Notes under the pieces: generated by a model
Databases searched by the model: none
Seen by the model: only the letters and a program-made list of their open reading frames with translations
Told to the model about the DNA's origin: nothing
DNA from: Glebionis coronaria
Taxonomy: Eukaryota; Streptophyta; Magnoliopsida; Asterales; Asteraceae
DNA: 64,000 nt
Assembly (NCBI GenBank): GCA_025667525.1
Contig: CM046876.1
Coordinates: 22,779,224-22,843,223, forward strand
Direction of reading: 5' to 3'
Shown: one piece after another, positions 31,219 to 42,639 of the stretch
Layout: every line of letters starts with the position of its first letter
How positions within the stretch are numbered: position 1 is the stretch's first letter
Translations under genes and position numbers: made by a program

Positions 31219-31625
31219 GTTAAAATGTCATAACTTTGTTGTCATTAAACAATGAAACTATGCAATTTGAATAATAATGATAATTTTGTATACGCAATTA
31301 CATGTTAATATTTATATATAATAAAAAGTTTAAGTAAAAAATCCGTGCATAGACAGATATTATAACTAATTGTTATAGTGTCTAAAACATATATGGCCAA
31401 CATAAATGTAGACAGTGAATCCATTTAACAAAGTGTAAAAACCAACATTATTACCATTTCATGTATTTGAATATGCAAGAACAAAAAAAAGTTATGTGTA
31501 ATATATTTTCAGTTTTACCAGATTGACCCGATATCTCAATAAGATATATAACCTAATCCGACCCAATAACATTATCAGATATAATTACTAGCTGACTAGG
31601 CTTGAATTCGGTATTCTTTTTTAGT

Positions 31626-32775
31626 TATGGCTGCAAAAGATCTTGGTGGCCTTGGGGTTGCTAGTTTATTTGCTCTAAACAGGGTTCTTATGTGTAAATG
31701 GATCTGGCGGTTCATCACTCAAAAGAATTCGTTGTAGGTTCGTGTTATTACTGCTATTCATGGCAATGACGGTAAGATTGGCAGGAAATTTAATCATTCT
31801 TTTCCGTCAACTTGGTCTACTATTGTTCAAGAAGTTGACAACCTGAAACTCCGTGGTATTGATATTCTAAGCTTCATTAATCCTATATGTCGTGATGGAG
31901 CCAGAACTTCTTTCTGGTGTGATACTTGGAGAGGGGATGTGGCCTTCAAAGATCTGGTGTCGAGACTATATATGCTTGAAAACTTTAAAGATATTACCGT
32001 GGCTTCCAAAATGTCTCATGAAGACATCACCTGGTCGTTTAGACGTAAACCGAGAAGTGGAGTTGAATCTCATCAGATGGAGATGCTTCTAGAACAACTT
32101 GAAGGTGTTTCTCTCAGTAACTCACAAGATAGATGGTCGTGTGCTTTAGATGGATCAGACATTTTTCTGTCGCTTCCATTCGAAAGATTATTGATGTTGT
32201 TTATCTCCCCAATAGCAACATGAAGACTAAATGGGTTCGCGAGGTCCCTATTAAAATTAATATTCTGGCTTGGAATGTTTTCAACGATTTTCTCCGTACC
32301 AGATTCAACTTGTCTAGAAGAGGAATTGAAGTGAGCTCTATTATCTGCCCGCTGTGTAATAGCTCGGCTGAAACGACAAGACACTTGTTCTTTTCTTGTG
32401 CTTTCAGCGTTCAGATTATGAGTAAAATTAGAAGGTGGTGGGACGTTAACTATATGGATGTTGATTCTGTCGATTCTTGGAATGACTGCCTTTTTAGTAT
32501 TCGGTTTCCATCTAAGCTCAAAAAGGTGTTCGAAGGCAATTGTTTCATCGCATTGTGGTTTATTTGGAATTGGCGTAACGAAGTTCTGTTCGGTCATAGC
32601 TCCCGTTTTGGAGTGTGATTTTTGATGATATTGTCTCCAAGTCTTTTTTTTTGTTAGATCTAGATGTAAATCCAATTTGTCTTGGATTGATTGGGTTAAA
32701 TGCCTTAATCTTATTTCTATGTAATCTTTTAGCATCTTACTAGCTTTTAATAAAATCTGTTGTTCAAAAAAAATT
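31626..32775 (+). mobile_element. 5'-truncated LINE (non-LTR retrotransposon)
   Basis: The body encodes the C-terminal part of a plant L1-type ORF2: LGGLGVASLFALNRVLMCKW, then RDGARTSFWCDTW (31890-31930), and after a frameshift near 32140 a zinc-finger-like RT tail with KTKWVREVPIKINILAWNVF, ICPLCNSS and TRHLFFSC (Cys/His residues spaced as in zf-RVT). It ends with AATAAAATCTGTTGTTC and a short A-run (32767-32774), the expected 3' poly(A). Reverse transcriptase proper is missing, as in most 5'-truncated copies. There is an internal stop at about 31735. The target duplication was not identified. Confidence 0.88.
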
Positions 32776-33279
32776 ATTAGCATCCGCAAACAACCCAAAT
32801 ATGGTAGTTTTATGGACCTTGGAGTTATTTATGTTTAATAAAAATCACTAGCCGTCTAATAGAAACAAGTAAGTACAGATACTTTTAAAATGTACATAAA
32901 TACTTTTATCATCAACTGGTGTTCATAATATATATGCTAGTGGTCTACTTGCTTGCACATATTAACAAGGGAATATTTTGAATTGTATATATGGCTCTAT
33001 CTTGATTACTTGTTAACCTAATCATAGACAATGACCCTTTCACAGAAATCTAGTTCCAGTCACCTTTATTAGTTGTCAAGAGTTGTATGTGAATGATTGT
33101 TATTAATTGTGATTAGTCCATAATTGTTTGTTGAGAGTTTCTTTAGATAGTCTATGGACTTATATGTATATAAAGATGTATGATGGTGAATAAAGGATAC
33201 ATTCAGTCATTCTATTAATCTTTAGCCACGAGTTAGAATTGATTCTTCAAAGTTCAAATCTCTTCTCGACTTGTCAAGG
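32776..33279. other. intergenic, possible short LTR remnant
   Basis: Around 33077-33277 a TATATGTATATAAAGATG TATA-like site, a GAATAAAGG signal and TGTCAAGAG / CTTGTCA ends suggest a small solo LTR, but boundaries and target duplication could not be confirmed. Confidence 0.3.
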
Positions 33280-33287
33280 ACCGTACT

Positions 33288-33943
33288 AGGGGGTGTTCGG
33301 TGTTTGGTTTGATACCGAATAAACCGAGTCAAAACCGAATAAAATCATACCGAAATTTGTAATTGGTGTATAGCTGGTGACCAAAGTATTTAATTAATGT
33401 ATGGTTCGATTTCGATTTTGAAATATAGAAACCCATCAATACCGAAAAAACCGAGTAACTTTATATATATAAAAAAGTTAATTTTACATATTCATATGAT
33501 TTATTCATTATCCTAACTAACATCGCAAGAATATTGGATGACTCTTATTTCTATCACTAAACAAAATGAGCATAGATGCTTGAAGATATTCAAGCTAATA
33601 AGAATTTTTCAAATAACCTTTTATGTTATTTGCTTTCATTTACTCCTTTTAAAATTTGAAACCTTTTGTTTCTTAGAAATTATTCTTAAGTATTTTGTGA
33701 GACATTTTGGTTTATTAATGTGTTTGAAATTTTAGGTTTTGTATGTGACTTTTTAATAATATATTGAATTTGGTTTTTTTGGTTTTAACCGAAACCAAAC
33801 TGAACTCTTATTTGGTGTATAGTTTGGTTTTACGTGCTTTATATTTGATTTGGTTTTTGGTTTTGATTTTAAAAATATTTGAATTGACTAACCCGAATTA
33901 TACAACTCACAAACCCGAAAACTAAACTGACGAACACCCCTAA
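33288..33943. mobile_element. hAT-like MITE, about 656 bp
   Basis: Left end AGGGGGTGTTCGG pairs with inverted right end TTAGGGGTGTTCGT. Flanks ACCGTACT (33280-33287) and AACGTACC (33944-33951) match at 6 of 8 bases, so the duplication has probably decayed. The interior repeats ACCGAAACCAAAC / GGTTTGGTTTT words near both ends. Confidence 0.6.
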
Positions 33944-34542
33944 AACGTACCTTTGGAATGGACGAATGATGTTATATCGTATGGCACATTAGAATATAGG
34001 GAACTTTTATTGGTACTCTCCTTGAGTCCTTGGCCAATGATAATTGTACAAAATTGTAATACCAGTTTGTGTTTGCTTTCCGTTTACAATTCAACGTATT
34101 TTTTTTTTAATTTTCCGTATTTTGTTTTATGTCTCTTTTGTACTTTTGACTCGTTAAATATTTTTTTTCTTCGTATTTTTAGTTTCACAGTTTTATATCA
34201 AATATAAAACAAAAATAAAAAAAACAAACCGTAGAATATAATGAAGGTACAAATGGTGAAAATGTTTTTTGGGTTCTTAATATAGTTTATTTCTTTTTCG
34301 GGTTGTTCAAAATTAATTTTTAACTTTTAAAAATAGATAAAAAATTTAGATGAGGATTACTAAATTATCCTTACTTAAATTTATAATTACAAATTATAAA
34401 TAAAGTTTAAATTAATTAATTAAAAGTAAAATTGTTTTCATACAAAAAGTAAAAAAAAATGTAATTATAACTATTTTCTTTTAAAAAATGTGTTTTTTCA
34501 ATTGACAATAATTTTGTAATTAGATTTGCTTGTTATTTTTTA

Positions 34543-34714
34543 GAGAGGTGATTTGCACACTCTTAATATTGATTGTGACACTCAAATTTTGTGTGGCTTG
34601 ACACATTTATCCTTATAAAGTAAACATAATTAAAAGTAAACTAAGGGTAAATATGTCAAGACACACAAAATTTGAGTGTTTCAAATAATATAAGGAGTAT
34701 GCAAATCACCTCCC
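34543..34714. mobile_element. TA-flanked MITE, 172 bp (Stowaway-like)
   Basis: The two halves are inverted copies over about 70 bp: GAGAGGTGATTTGCACACTC at the left and GGGAGGTGATTTGCATACTC at the right, followed by CACTCAAATTTTGTGTG on both. TA dinucleotides flank both ends (34541-34542 and 34715-34716), as for Tc1/mariner-derived MITEs. Confidence 0.8.
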
Positions 34715-34970
34715 TATATTTTTAGGCTTAGTTCAAATGTGGAAATTACTTTAAAAATATATACACTCAATCTAGTAATTAACCTATAAAAAAGGTAACA
34801 AATGCCAACGTCAGCCATGCAAGTTGCAAAAACGTCACAACCAAGTGGGCGAACACAACATGCTTATTTAACTCTTTCCTTTTAAGATGCACCAATAAAA
34901 AATCTTTCCTCTTTAATTTCATCTGTCATTTATTTATTTAAAAATCAATCAAATATCCCATTTTTAGCAC

Positions 34971-34980
34971 TATATAAATA
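34971..34980 (+). promoter_or_regulatory. TATA box of the WRKY pseudogene
   Basis: TATATAAATA lies 68 bp upstream of the ATG at 35048. Transcription would start near 35003, which excludes the upstream in-frame ATG at 34994 as the translation start. Confidence 0.55.
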
Positions 34981-35047
34981 CTAGGAGTGTCATGTGTCTG
35001 CAGCACTAACTTGTAATCCATTAGATATAAAATTTCCTAAATTAAGT

Positions 35048-36755
35048 ATGGAGTTTTCCTCTTGGCCAGAGAGTTTTTCAGGCAGCCAAATTCATGAAGC
35101 TTTTGATCAAGAGCTTATTCATTATGATACACTATGTGAGATGTTTTGTATGTCACAAAACAACCAGGCCGATCTTGCAACATCCGATTCAAGCTCCGAT
35201 TATACCTCGGAAACGCATGCTAACGCCTTTTCGATCAAGAGCAATTCCAATGTCAACAACATTCCTCAATTACAATTAGATAGGCTCGATGACAAGAAGA
35301 TGGTGAAAACTGTAAAAAGGAAAAGAGGTATATGTTTAATCTTTAAAATTATCAGTGTATTTTTACTTTGTTGTTTTGTTTGTCCCATACATGCATGCAT
35401 GCATACATACATATATCAGTTCTTGATAACTATTTCTTTGTAATTTGTAGAAAGAGTTCATGGACATCTTCAAAAATAACTTCATGGACATGATTTGAGA
35501 AAATACGGTTAAAAAGAGATTCGTAATGCAAAACACAAAAGGTCAGTATCTAGTTATAATCTTATTTTAATTTTAAATGATAACAAGTTGAGATTAATCT
35601 GTGTTATATGTAAGCTTCCTAATTAAGTGCATGCACATGCACACATGTATACCTCTTTAAGCAAAAAAAAAATTTTGGTCAAGTTGAAACAAGTTTATTC
35701 CTAATTAAGCTATATGATAACAACTAGAGTATATTTTAATTAATTAATTAATTGCAACTATGCAGAATAACTGCAAGATCTAGTTTTATAGTTTATTTAA
35801 TTATTTTGTTGTGTGGAAAAAGTATAATAGTATATAATTTAATTTTTTAAAAATTAAATATCTTACAAACCGTTAGTCGTTCGGCAAAAAGAAATATATC
35901 ACCATTGCGAGAATTAAATCATCTTTTTATCGAGTGACACATGTATATACCTTAGACCAACTTTTTTTTTCTGAGAAAATTATATATGATTTTGAAAAAT
36001 CATATATAATTTTCGCATAAAAAAAAGTTTATCGAAAATATATACATGTGCCATCGATAAAAAGATGATTTAATTATCTTTGTAATAGTGTATTTTTGTT
36101 ATTTGACGATTCACTGTTTGTGAAATAGTTAATATTTTTTTTAAAAAAATGAAAGATTAGTTTAAATGAATTTGATTGAGTTGAAGTGGTTTATGCTAAA
36201 AAAATTAGGTTAAAGAGTGTATGCATTGATCTTAAGTGGTTGTATATTGATGTGTAGGAACTATTATAGGTGCATATACAAGTTTGACCAAGGATGTAAG
36301 GCAACCAAACAAGTTCAAAAGATCGAAAATGATCCAACAAAATTTAAGATAACCTACAATATCACACTTGCAAGAATTTGTTAAGACCCCATCAAATCAT
36401 TCTTGATTCCCGAGACGACGTTAATGATACGTCGATCCTTGTTAGTTTTGAATCAAACAGGCTCATTGACAACAGAAAGCTTGATCATCAATTAACGCCA
36501 AAGAAAGAAAAGGAGCAACAAGAGTGTCTTTCTTCTCTACCTTTGAGCAGCAGCCAACGCTTAAGGTTTGATTTTAATGGATCACACGATCGCACCAAGC
36601 TAGTTCCACTCGAACCTAGTTCTCTAACGTCATCCGGATTGGAGCATGATGGATCGATCCTCTCTGGGGTATCTTTCCCAATTTTTGAGATGGAACATAT
36701 ACTTGACAACATTGATTTAAATGGATTCGCGCTATATGATCCTCTTTTCAATTAG
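35048..36755 (+). pseudogene. group III WRKY transcription factor, disrupted
   Basis: Three exons with canonical borders are visible: 35048-35327, 35451-35541 and 36258-36755. Exon 1 encodes the variable N terminus and a basic KTVKRKRG. Exon 2 should carry the WRKYGQK heptad, but the strand reads LRKYG, a stop, then KEIRNAKHK, so Trp became Leu and Gln became a stop. Exon 3 starts NYYRCIYKFDQGCKATKQVQ. Its zinc ligands follow the C-X7-C-X23-H-X-C spacing of group III, with a one-base frameshift just before the HTC. A long open C-terminal tail (36378-36752) remains. Group III WRKYs bind W-boxes in defence genes; this copy cannot do so as read. The intron in the WRKY domain is in the conserved position. 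Confidence 0.85.
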
Positions 36756-36919
36756 CTAAATTGTTCAAATTATTTTAGGTGTTATATATGATGATCCACA
36801 AATTGATGAAAAATGTACAAATTTGTATCAAAGCGTTTTAGTTTTTTTGGATGGAAAATTATATTTATATGTAATCAAAAGCTTATTGATATGAGCGTAT
36901 GTTTATACATATGTAGTGT

Positions 36920-37566
36920 ATGCACACATCTGGTAATCGGGATAGTGCTAGGTATGACGTTAACTCTGGTGCCACGGTTTCTCTCAGGACTAACGGTACC
37001 AGCTATGACGTTTTTCTCAGTTTCAGAGGAGAAGATACTCGTTATTCTTTTACTAATCATCTGTATAAGGAGTGTTGGTACGAGCAGGAATCCACACGTT
37101 TAGGGACAATGGTGAAATCAGCAGAGGTCAAGAACTTAAGCCGGAAATTGAAAAAGCAATACAATTAATCATCAGTGGCAAGCAAGGGCGGAGCTTAGTG
37201 TAAACTAGGCAGCGACAGAGTTGAATGTATAATTTATGTTATAAACATTAATTTTTTTTAATAAACTATGGTTTAGCCCTCCAAAGTTAAATGACCTTCC
37301 TAAAAAAATTATTCAAGCTCCGCCACTCGTAAGAGGCCTCAGTAATTGTATTGTCTGAAAACTATGCAACCTCCACATGGTGTCTAGACGAGCTGTCGAG
37401 TGTCGATGATCCTCGAGCAAATGAAATAATGCAATCAATTCGTTATACCCGTTTTTTTTATCATGTTGACCCATCTGATGTTAGGAAGCAAAACAAACTT
37501 TCGACATAAAAAAAGAGAAAAGATCTTCAAGATGGAAAAGATCTTGGAAAGTATAAGGTAGAAGGC
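36920..37566 (+). pseudogene. TIR domain of a TIR-NBS-LRR resistance gene, 5' part
   Basis: The plus strand reads SYDVFLSFRGEDTRYSFTNH (about 36992-37050) after a short N terminus starting at 36920. A frameshift near 37072 follows, then VRAGIHTFRDNGEISRGQEL and KPEIEKAIQLIISGK in another frame (to 37180). A MITE-like insertion interrupts it, after which VIVLSENYATSTWCLDELSS (about 37342-37400) and FYHVDPSDVRKQ complete the TIR signature blocks, ending before the LTR element at 37567. TIR domains act as NADases in plant immune receptors. Two disruptions make this a pseudogene. No NBS or LRR is seen downstream. Confidence 0.9.
37188..37336. mobile_element. small MITE-like insertion inside the TIR domain
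   Basis: The insertion is bounded by AAGGGCGGAGCTT and, inverted, AGTGGCGGAGCTTGAA, and splits the TIR blocks IISGK and VIVLSENYA. Its ends resemble those of the hAT-like MITE at 10353-10651 (yAGkGGCGgA). A clean target duplication was not found. Confidence 0.6.
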
Positions 37567-37895
37567 TGTTGGGAATATTAATCAATTAATTTTTGGATTA
37601 GGCCCAACCCGAAACCCATGACAGATTTGACGGTTATGAAAGAAACAGATGTGTCGTATGGTTTTGACAGAACCATCACACCCCTTCACCAAAATCATAC
37701 CGATTCATATTGTATAAATAGATTTAGGATTTCTGTAAACAAAGCAACCTTATTCGATTCAATATATCAGAAAGTATATTTAGGGTTCATCCCTTTGTTC
37801 TTGTTCTTTCTTCTTTTTATTATGATGATGATGTTCATGAAGGTTGCCTGATCATTCGATCCTGGAGAAAACGCCCATCAACAACCTGTTTAACA
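37567..37895 (+). repeat. left LTR of element E
   Basis: Runs TGTTGGGAATATTAATC to ACCTGTTTAACA, 329 bp, nearly identical to the right copy. Preceded by target duplication AAGGC. Confidence 0.92.
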
Positions 37896-38470
37896 TATTT
37901 GTTCTTCTTGTGCTTGAGTATTTGTTCAAATGTCTTTAATCTTCCAATTGCTTCGTCAAATGACATATTTTCTAAATCCGAGTATTGTTCAATGGCTGCG
38001 ACTATTTGAAGGAATTTGTCTGTCATAGAATTCAACAGTTTTCGTACGAGAGTTGGTTGATCAAGTGTTGTACCGAGGCTAGTTATCTTTGAAACCACAT
38101 TTGTCATTTTTGAGGTGAATGAATCAATACTGTCTTGATCATCCATTTCCAGTGCCTCAAATTATGATCTAAGAGTTTATAATCTCGCTTTTTGTACTTG
38201 ATCTACACCAATATTTCTGGTCTTCAAAATATCCCATATTCCTTTTGCACTTGTGCAATTTGCCACTTGTAAAACTAGATCTTCGGGTAGTGCTTGAAAG
38301 AGATATGCCATTGTAGTTTTATCTCTTTTGTCATTTTCTTTTGTTTGATCAGTAGGTTAAATCATTTCCCAAAGGCCATTTGCTTGCAGAATAATTTTTA
38401 TTCTTATGGACCATGTGGTATAATTTGTTAGAACTTAACAAGGGGCATTGAAAATGGGTTGTACTTCCAG
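37835..38470 (-). pseudogene. copia gag fragment in reverse orientation
   Basis: From about 38465 downward the minus strand reads NYTTWSIRIKIILQANGLWE, a stop, then MAYLFQALPEDLVLQVANCT and GIWDILKTRNIGVDQVQKAR, another stop, and from 38146 MDDQDSIDSFTSKMTNVVSK and RKLLNSMTDKFLQIVAAIEQ, the UBN2 gag domain. The end of the frame runs into the LTR. It is opposite to the direction implied by the LTR TATA box and the primer site at 39694. It has at least two stops. Confidence 0.85.
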
Positions 38471-38928
38471 TATTCATTACTTCACTACTTCTATCATCTT
38501 TCGAACTGTCTCCCGTTATTTCTTAAAACTTTGGAAACTTTTAATTTTTGGTAAATTTATTAAAAACCTTTAAATACTTTAAAACTTAAAACTTATAAAC
38601 TTAAATATGTAAAAATTTAAACTTTATATATTTCTTATCTTAAACCTAATAAGTAAAATATTAAAGACTTAACAAAACTTTAGACTTTCTTATCATAAAC
38701 TAAATAAGATAAAATCTTTATAAAAACCTTGTTGCTTATCATAAACCAAATTAGACAACTTAAAACATTCAATCTTAATAAACCTTAAAACGTAATGAAT
38801 TCTAATATCTTAACTAAACTTTTGATCAAACTTAAAAACTTAAAAACTTTATTTGATATAAACGACAACTAACTAATACAAAATAAAACAATGACTAGAA
38901 GGGTGAAAAACAATTTTAATAAAACCTG

Positions 38929-39693
38929 TTGGGCTTGGCCCGTAGACCGTGTATAACCCGAAAGTGGGCTTGGCCTGTTAACCTTTGATATGTAAAACCT
39001 TTGCTTTTCTTTATAACCGGCCTTTTTATTGTTTGTGTTTAGATAAAAACACACACACAACGGTTCTTAAAACTTTGACCGTTCCTTCCTTCTTCGATAA
39101 TATCGAAGTCTTCTTCAATGGTGGTTCTGATCACCACTCGATGTTGTGCCTATATCCAAACTTCTTGTTCTACGATTTGTGTTCGTAGCAACTTATTCCC
39201 TTGTACGAATCCTCTGTTTAGGGTTCGATGTGATTTGTGGATCTTCGCCTCGATTGATTTTGGGGCTTTTGGATAAACGAAAATCACGTGGTGATTTTCA
39301 GACGTGGGATTGATTCAGTGGAATCTACAAACAGGTGGGTTTGTTCCCTTTCGATGATCTTTAATTTTTTCTGTCTTTGACTCTGTTTCGAATCTGGGTT
39401 TGATTTTTCTTTCAATTAATTTTGAGAGAAAAATATGTTTGCAAACAAAAACGTGGGTAAAACCCCTCTTGTTGCCGGTGTAGTCAATCACAGGGGTGAT
39501 TGCACTATGGTAATAGGAGTAGGAACCCCTTAAACAAACACAGACGAATAAATAAATTCGAATGAATTTTGTGTTTGGGTGTTTTGCAAAATCTGGAAAT
39601 CAAATGGATTTTTTATTCGAAACTGGGCAGAAAAAAAACTGGTATATGATGATTTGCTTGGAGGAAAACTTCCATCAAGAACCTGTTTAGCAT
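38929..39693 (+). repeat. internal LTR-like block in element E
   Basis: Begins TGTTGGGCTTGGCCC and ends ATCAAGAACCTGTTTAGCA, like the outer LTRs, and is followed by TTAGTATCAGAGC, which resembles the initiator-Met primer site. Most of the middle differs from the 329-bp LTRs. It is probably the LTR of a related family or a diverged 5' LTR, with its own leader following. Confidence 0.5.
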
Positions 39694-40210
39694 TAGTATC
39701 AGAGCGAAGGGATCGGGCAACTCCAAAATCATGGAGTCATCATCAAGAAAGAAAGGTTTTTTTTCACAGTTGTCTTATTTGGTTTATGATAAGCAACAAG
39801 TGTTTTTAAGATTTTTAAGTTTTTATTTGGTTTATGATAAAAACAAGTTTTTAAGATTTTTCAAGATTTCTTATTTGGATTACGATAAGAAATTTTTTTC
39901 AAAAGGATTCTTATTTGGTTTATGATAAGAAGAAAAAAGGAAGAAGGAAAAATTGGCAGATTTGAAGATTAAAAAAAGAACAAGATGAAAAGAAACAACA
40001 TGGCAGACTCTTGTTGCAAAAATAAGGAAAAATACATTCTGTGTTCACATGAAAAACGTAGGGAGTGCATGAAAGTGCTGGAACCACAGAAGATGCAAAA
40101 GAAGATTTTCAGCACGGAAGAGATTCATGAAGAAATTAAAACAAAGAAGAACTTCTACAACAAACTAGAAACCATGAAAGATTGAAGCACCAGGAACAAG
40201 AAGATTGGAA

Positions 40211-40539
40211 TGTTGGGAATATTAATCCATTAATCTTTGGATTAGGCCCAACCCGAAACCCATGACAGATTTGACGGTTATGAAAGAAACAGATGTGTCG
40301 TATGGTTTTGACAGAGCCGTCACACCCCTTCACCAAAATCATACCGATTCATATTGTATAAATAGATTTAAGATTTCTTTAAACAAAGCAACCCTATTCA
40401 ATTCAATATATCAGAAAGTATATTTAGGGTTCATCCCTTTGTTCTTGTTCTTTCTTCTTTTTATTATGATGATGATGTTCATGAAGGTTGTCTGATCATT
40501 CGATCCTGGAGAAAACGCCCATCAAGAACCTGTTTAACA
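40211..40539 (+). repeat. right LTR of element E
   Basis: 329 bp, TGTTGGGAATATTAATCC to ACCTGTTTAACA, preceded by a purine-rich AACAAGAAGATTGGAA (3' polypurine tract) and followed by AAGGC. Confidence 0.92.
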
Positions 40540-40620
40540 AAGGCAGCTCTTACAAAGGTGGCCAATTTGGCTGGATTTGATTCATATTATTGCCAATGTT
40601 ATCTTATTTAACTCATAAAA
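40540..40620 (+). pseudogene. TIR domain 3' end, beyond the inserted element
   Basis: After the LTR element the strand reads KAALTKVANLAGFDSYY, the usual end of a plant TIR exon (KWR.AL..VANL.G.D). Joined across the AAGGC duplication to 37561 it follows the ILESIR residues, so this is the same broken gene as 36920-37566. Confidence 0.8.
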
Positions 40621-41984
40621 AGTATCATTTTGCCAATCTTTTGTCTTAAAGTTTTAGAAAGTAGAAACTTTGATGATAAATAAAATTATGATACGATCAT
40701 AACAAGAATTCATGTTTCTCTGACTCAAAAAGGTTAATCATTAAAAAAATTAAATGTTACTCGTCATTTTGTACTAATACTTAGGGCTGTAAACAAACTG
40801 ATCGTACAGTGATCATTTGACGGAAGACTCGTTCATGTTATTTTATTTAATAAATGAACAACACGAACAAGATTTTAGATCGTTTATTTAAATGAGCAAA
40901 TTGAATGTGAACAAACCCTCACCCGTTCATTTGCGTTCGTGAGCAGTCGATCGTTTGTTCGATTACGTTCAACTAGTTCGTTCGTATACGTTCGATTTTT
41001 TTTCGATTAACATCCAAAATGTTCAAAGATGGTAATAAACTATATATTTAGTATTTCAAAGACCATATTGATTCTTTGAAGTTAGTTTATTTGTTCGGTT
41101 AAAATTAGATAAACGGACATAACATACTTTCGTTTGCGTTCATTCGATTCGTTTACATAATACTCTCTCCAGTAATCCAAATTTCTTAGGTCTACCTTAT
41201 ATATATTTACTCTAAATCACTTCTTAAGTCGTAAAAACCAGCAATCAACACATATAACGATTGTAGAAATACATTAAACAACAAAATCCAATTCAAAATC
41301 AATTAAAAAGAACAAACCCCAATTATTAATTCACAAACAAAACAAACATATATGACACGTTAACTTTGAAAATAATCATAAGAAGAACTTTTGGTTTGGT
41401 GTTCATGGCAAGTTACCAGTTTGAAAAAAAAAATCATACCTTGGACTTTTGGTCTATAATTTGTTAATATTTTTGTTTTATAAGACTGGTGTTCTATAAA
41501 ATTGTAACGTCATTCACATATATTAGAAAATTTTAAGTGAACACTTAGTATATAACGAACGGGGTGTAGTATTTTTAAGAGTTAATGATTTGTCGACTAT
41601 AGCTGTTTTGGTTCAAAAGTTTAAAAAGTAACGGATTTAATCTAGAACCCAGTGATTCGTAACACTTTGGGTGACAATGTGGGACCAAAGCCGTTATATC
41701 AGGCAAATCATAAAGACCAAACTTGTTAACGTTGGGATCAGAAGTGTTACGGGTCACCGGGTTGTGGACTATATTTGTTACTTTTAAATGTTGGGACCAA
41801 AAATTGTTATACCCAGCGAACCATAAGTACCAAAATTTAGTGAACTCTACTTTTAATGGTATGCAAATCAATTCCTTTACTTTGTGAAAACCACTATCTT
41901 CTACAAGGCTCTTTTCATTCAAATTCAGGTAGCGTGATAATCTCTTTGAAAAGAAATAAACTTATGCAATCATCAAATTGAAGA
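40621..41984. other. intergenic with old repeat remnants
   Basis: No gene. Around 40785-41160 TTAGGGCTGTAAACAAACTG and CGTTCGTTCG-type words resemble the end of a hAT-type repeat with no visible partner end. The 41575-41922 minus frame has no recognisable domain. The last bases before 41985 probably belong to the LTR of the older copia element continued at 54131. Confidence 0.4.
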
Positions 41985-42380
41985 TGTTAGCCTCAAAATA
42001 TTGAGCCAAACAAGAATGCTTGGTCATATGTTTATTATGTATCGTATTTTAGAACGTTGTAATAGGTAGTATATTAGTCGTGTTACACGGGCTTAACTTT
42101 AGGCTAAAGTTCATTAATAAGTAACTAAAGCCCAAAAGGAAAGCCCAGCCCAAACCATATAGTCCATTAAGAAGCCCGCATGTGGGTGGACTATATATAC
42201 TACCCTCCTAGCATGTTAGGAGGGTTGGTGGTTCATTTTCTTTCTTAATCTAATATTTCACAAGTTCACACACTTCTCTCTCTTTTCTCTCTCTAGTTTC
42301 TCTCTCTACAATTCATCTCATTTCTTCCTTTCTTTCTTCTTTAATTCGTATTATATAATCATCACATATTAGGGACAACA
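41985..42380 (+). repeat. 5' LTR of element F
   Basis: TGTTAGCCTCAAAATATTG to TTAGGGACAACA. ACTATATATACTACC (about 42190) is the TATA region, followed by a CTCTCTCTTTTCTC leader. Confidence 0.96.
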
Positions 42381-42381
42381 A

Positions 42382-42396
42382 TTGGTATCAATCGCC
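42382..42396 (+). other. primer-binding site of element F
   Basis: TTGGTATCAATCGCC lies 1 bp after the LTR. It shares TGGTATCA with the usual initiator-Met site and then diverges, so the primer tRNA is uncertain. Confidence 0.7.
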
Positions 42397-42639
42397 ATGG
42401 GGTAGTTTTGTGATTGGTTGTTGTGTTTTTCATATGATCCGTTTGATTTGATCCATTTTCTTCCTCGAATTCAAGATTTTTCTTGTTTTTGATTGTGTTT
42501 CTTAATCGTATAACTTCTTTAATCTTGTTATATAGATTTGGTTGTTTTGGTTTGGTTAAAAACACGATCTTGTTGCCTAAAAGTTGCTAAATATGTTGCC
42601 TAAAAGTAGCTAAAATCGTTGCCTAAAAAGTTGGAAAAA

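Larger units (their letters stand above)
37567..40539 (+). mobile_element. LTR retrotransposon inserted in the TIR gene, internally rearranged (element E)
   Basis: LTRs of 329 bp at 37567-37895 and 40211-40539 are flanked by a perfect 5-bp target duplication AAGGC (37562-37566 and 40540-40544). Both carry ATTGTATAAATAGATTTA, a TATA box pointing plus. The interior is odd. Next to the left LTR is a gag fragment on the minus strand (37835-38470). A CTTATCATAAACYAAAT-rich leader follows, also minus. Then comes an LTR-like stretch (about 38929-39693) ending ACCTGTTTAGCA and followed by TTAGTATCAGAGC, a primer site in plus orientation, and finally a plus-oriented leader (39700-40210). No pol is present. 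Confidence 0.85.

Noticed and set aside
32073..32798. 241-codon minus-strand open frame
   Set aside because: It is the antisense of the LINE ORF2 remnant, has no recognisable domain, and the plus strand carries clear LINE motifs.
35048..37505. An RRS1-like TNL-WRKY fusion gene
   Set aside because: Domain order is WRKY then TIR, both are disrupted, and no NBS-LRR is present. Only the adjacency is worth reporting.
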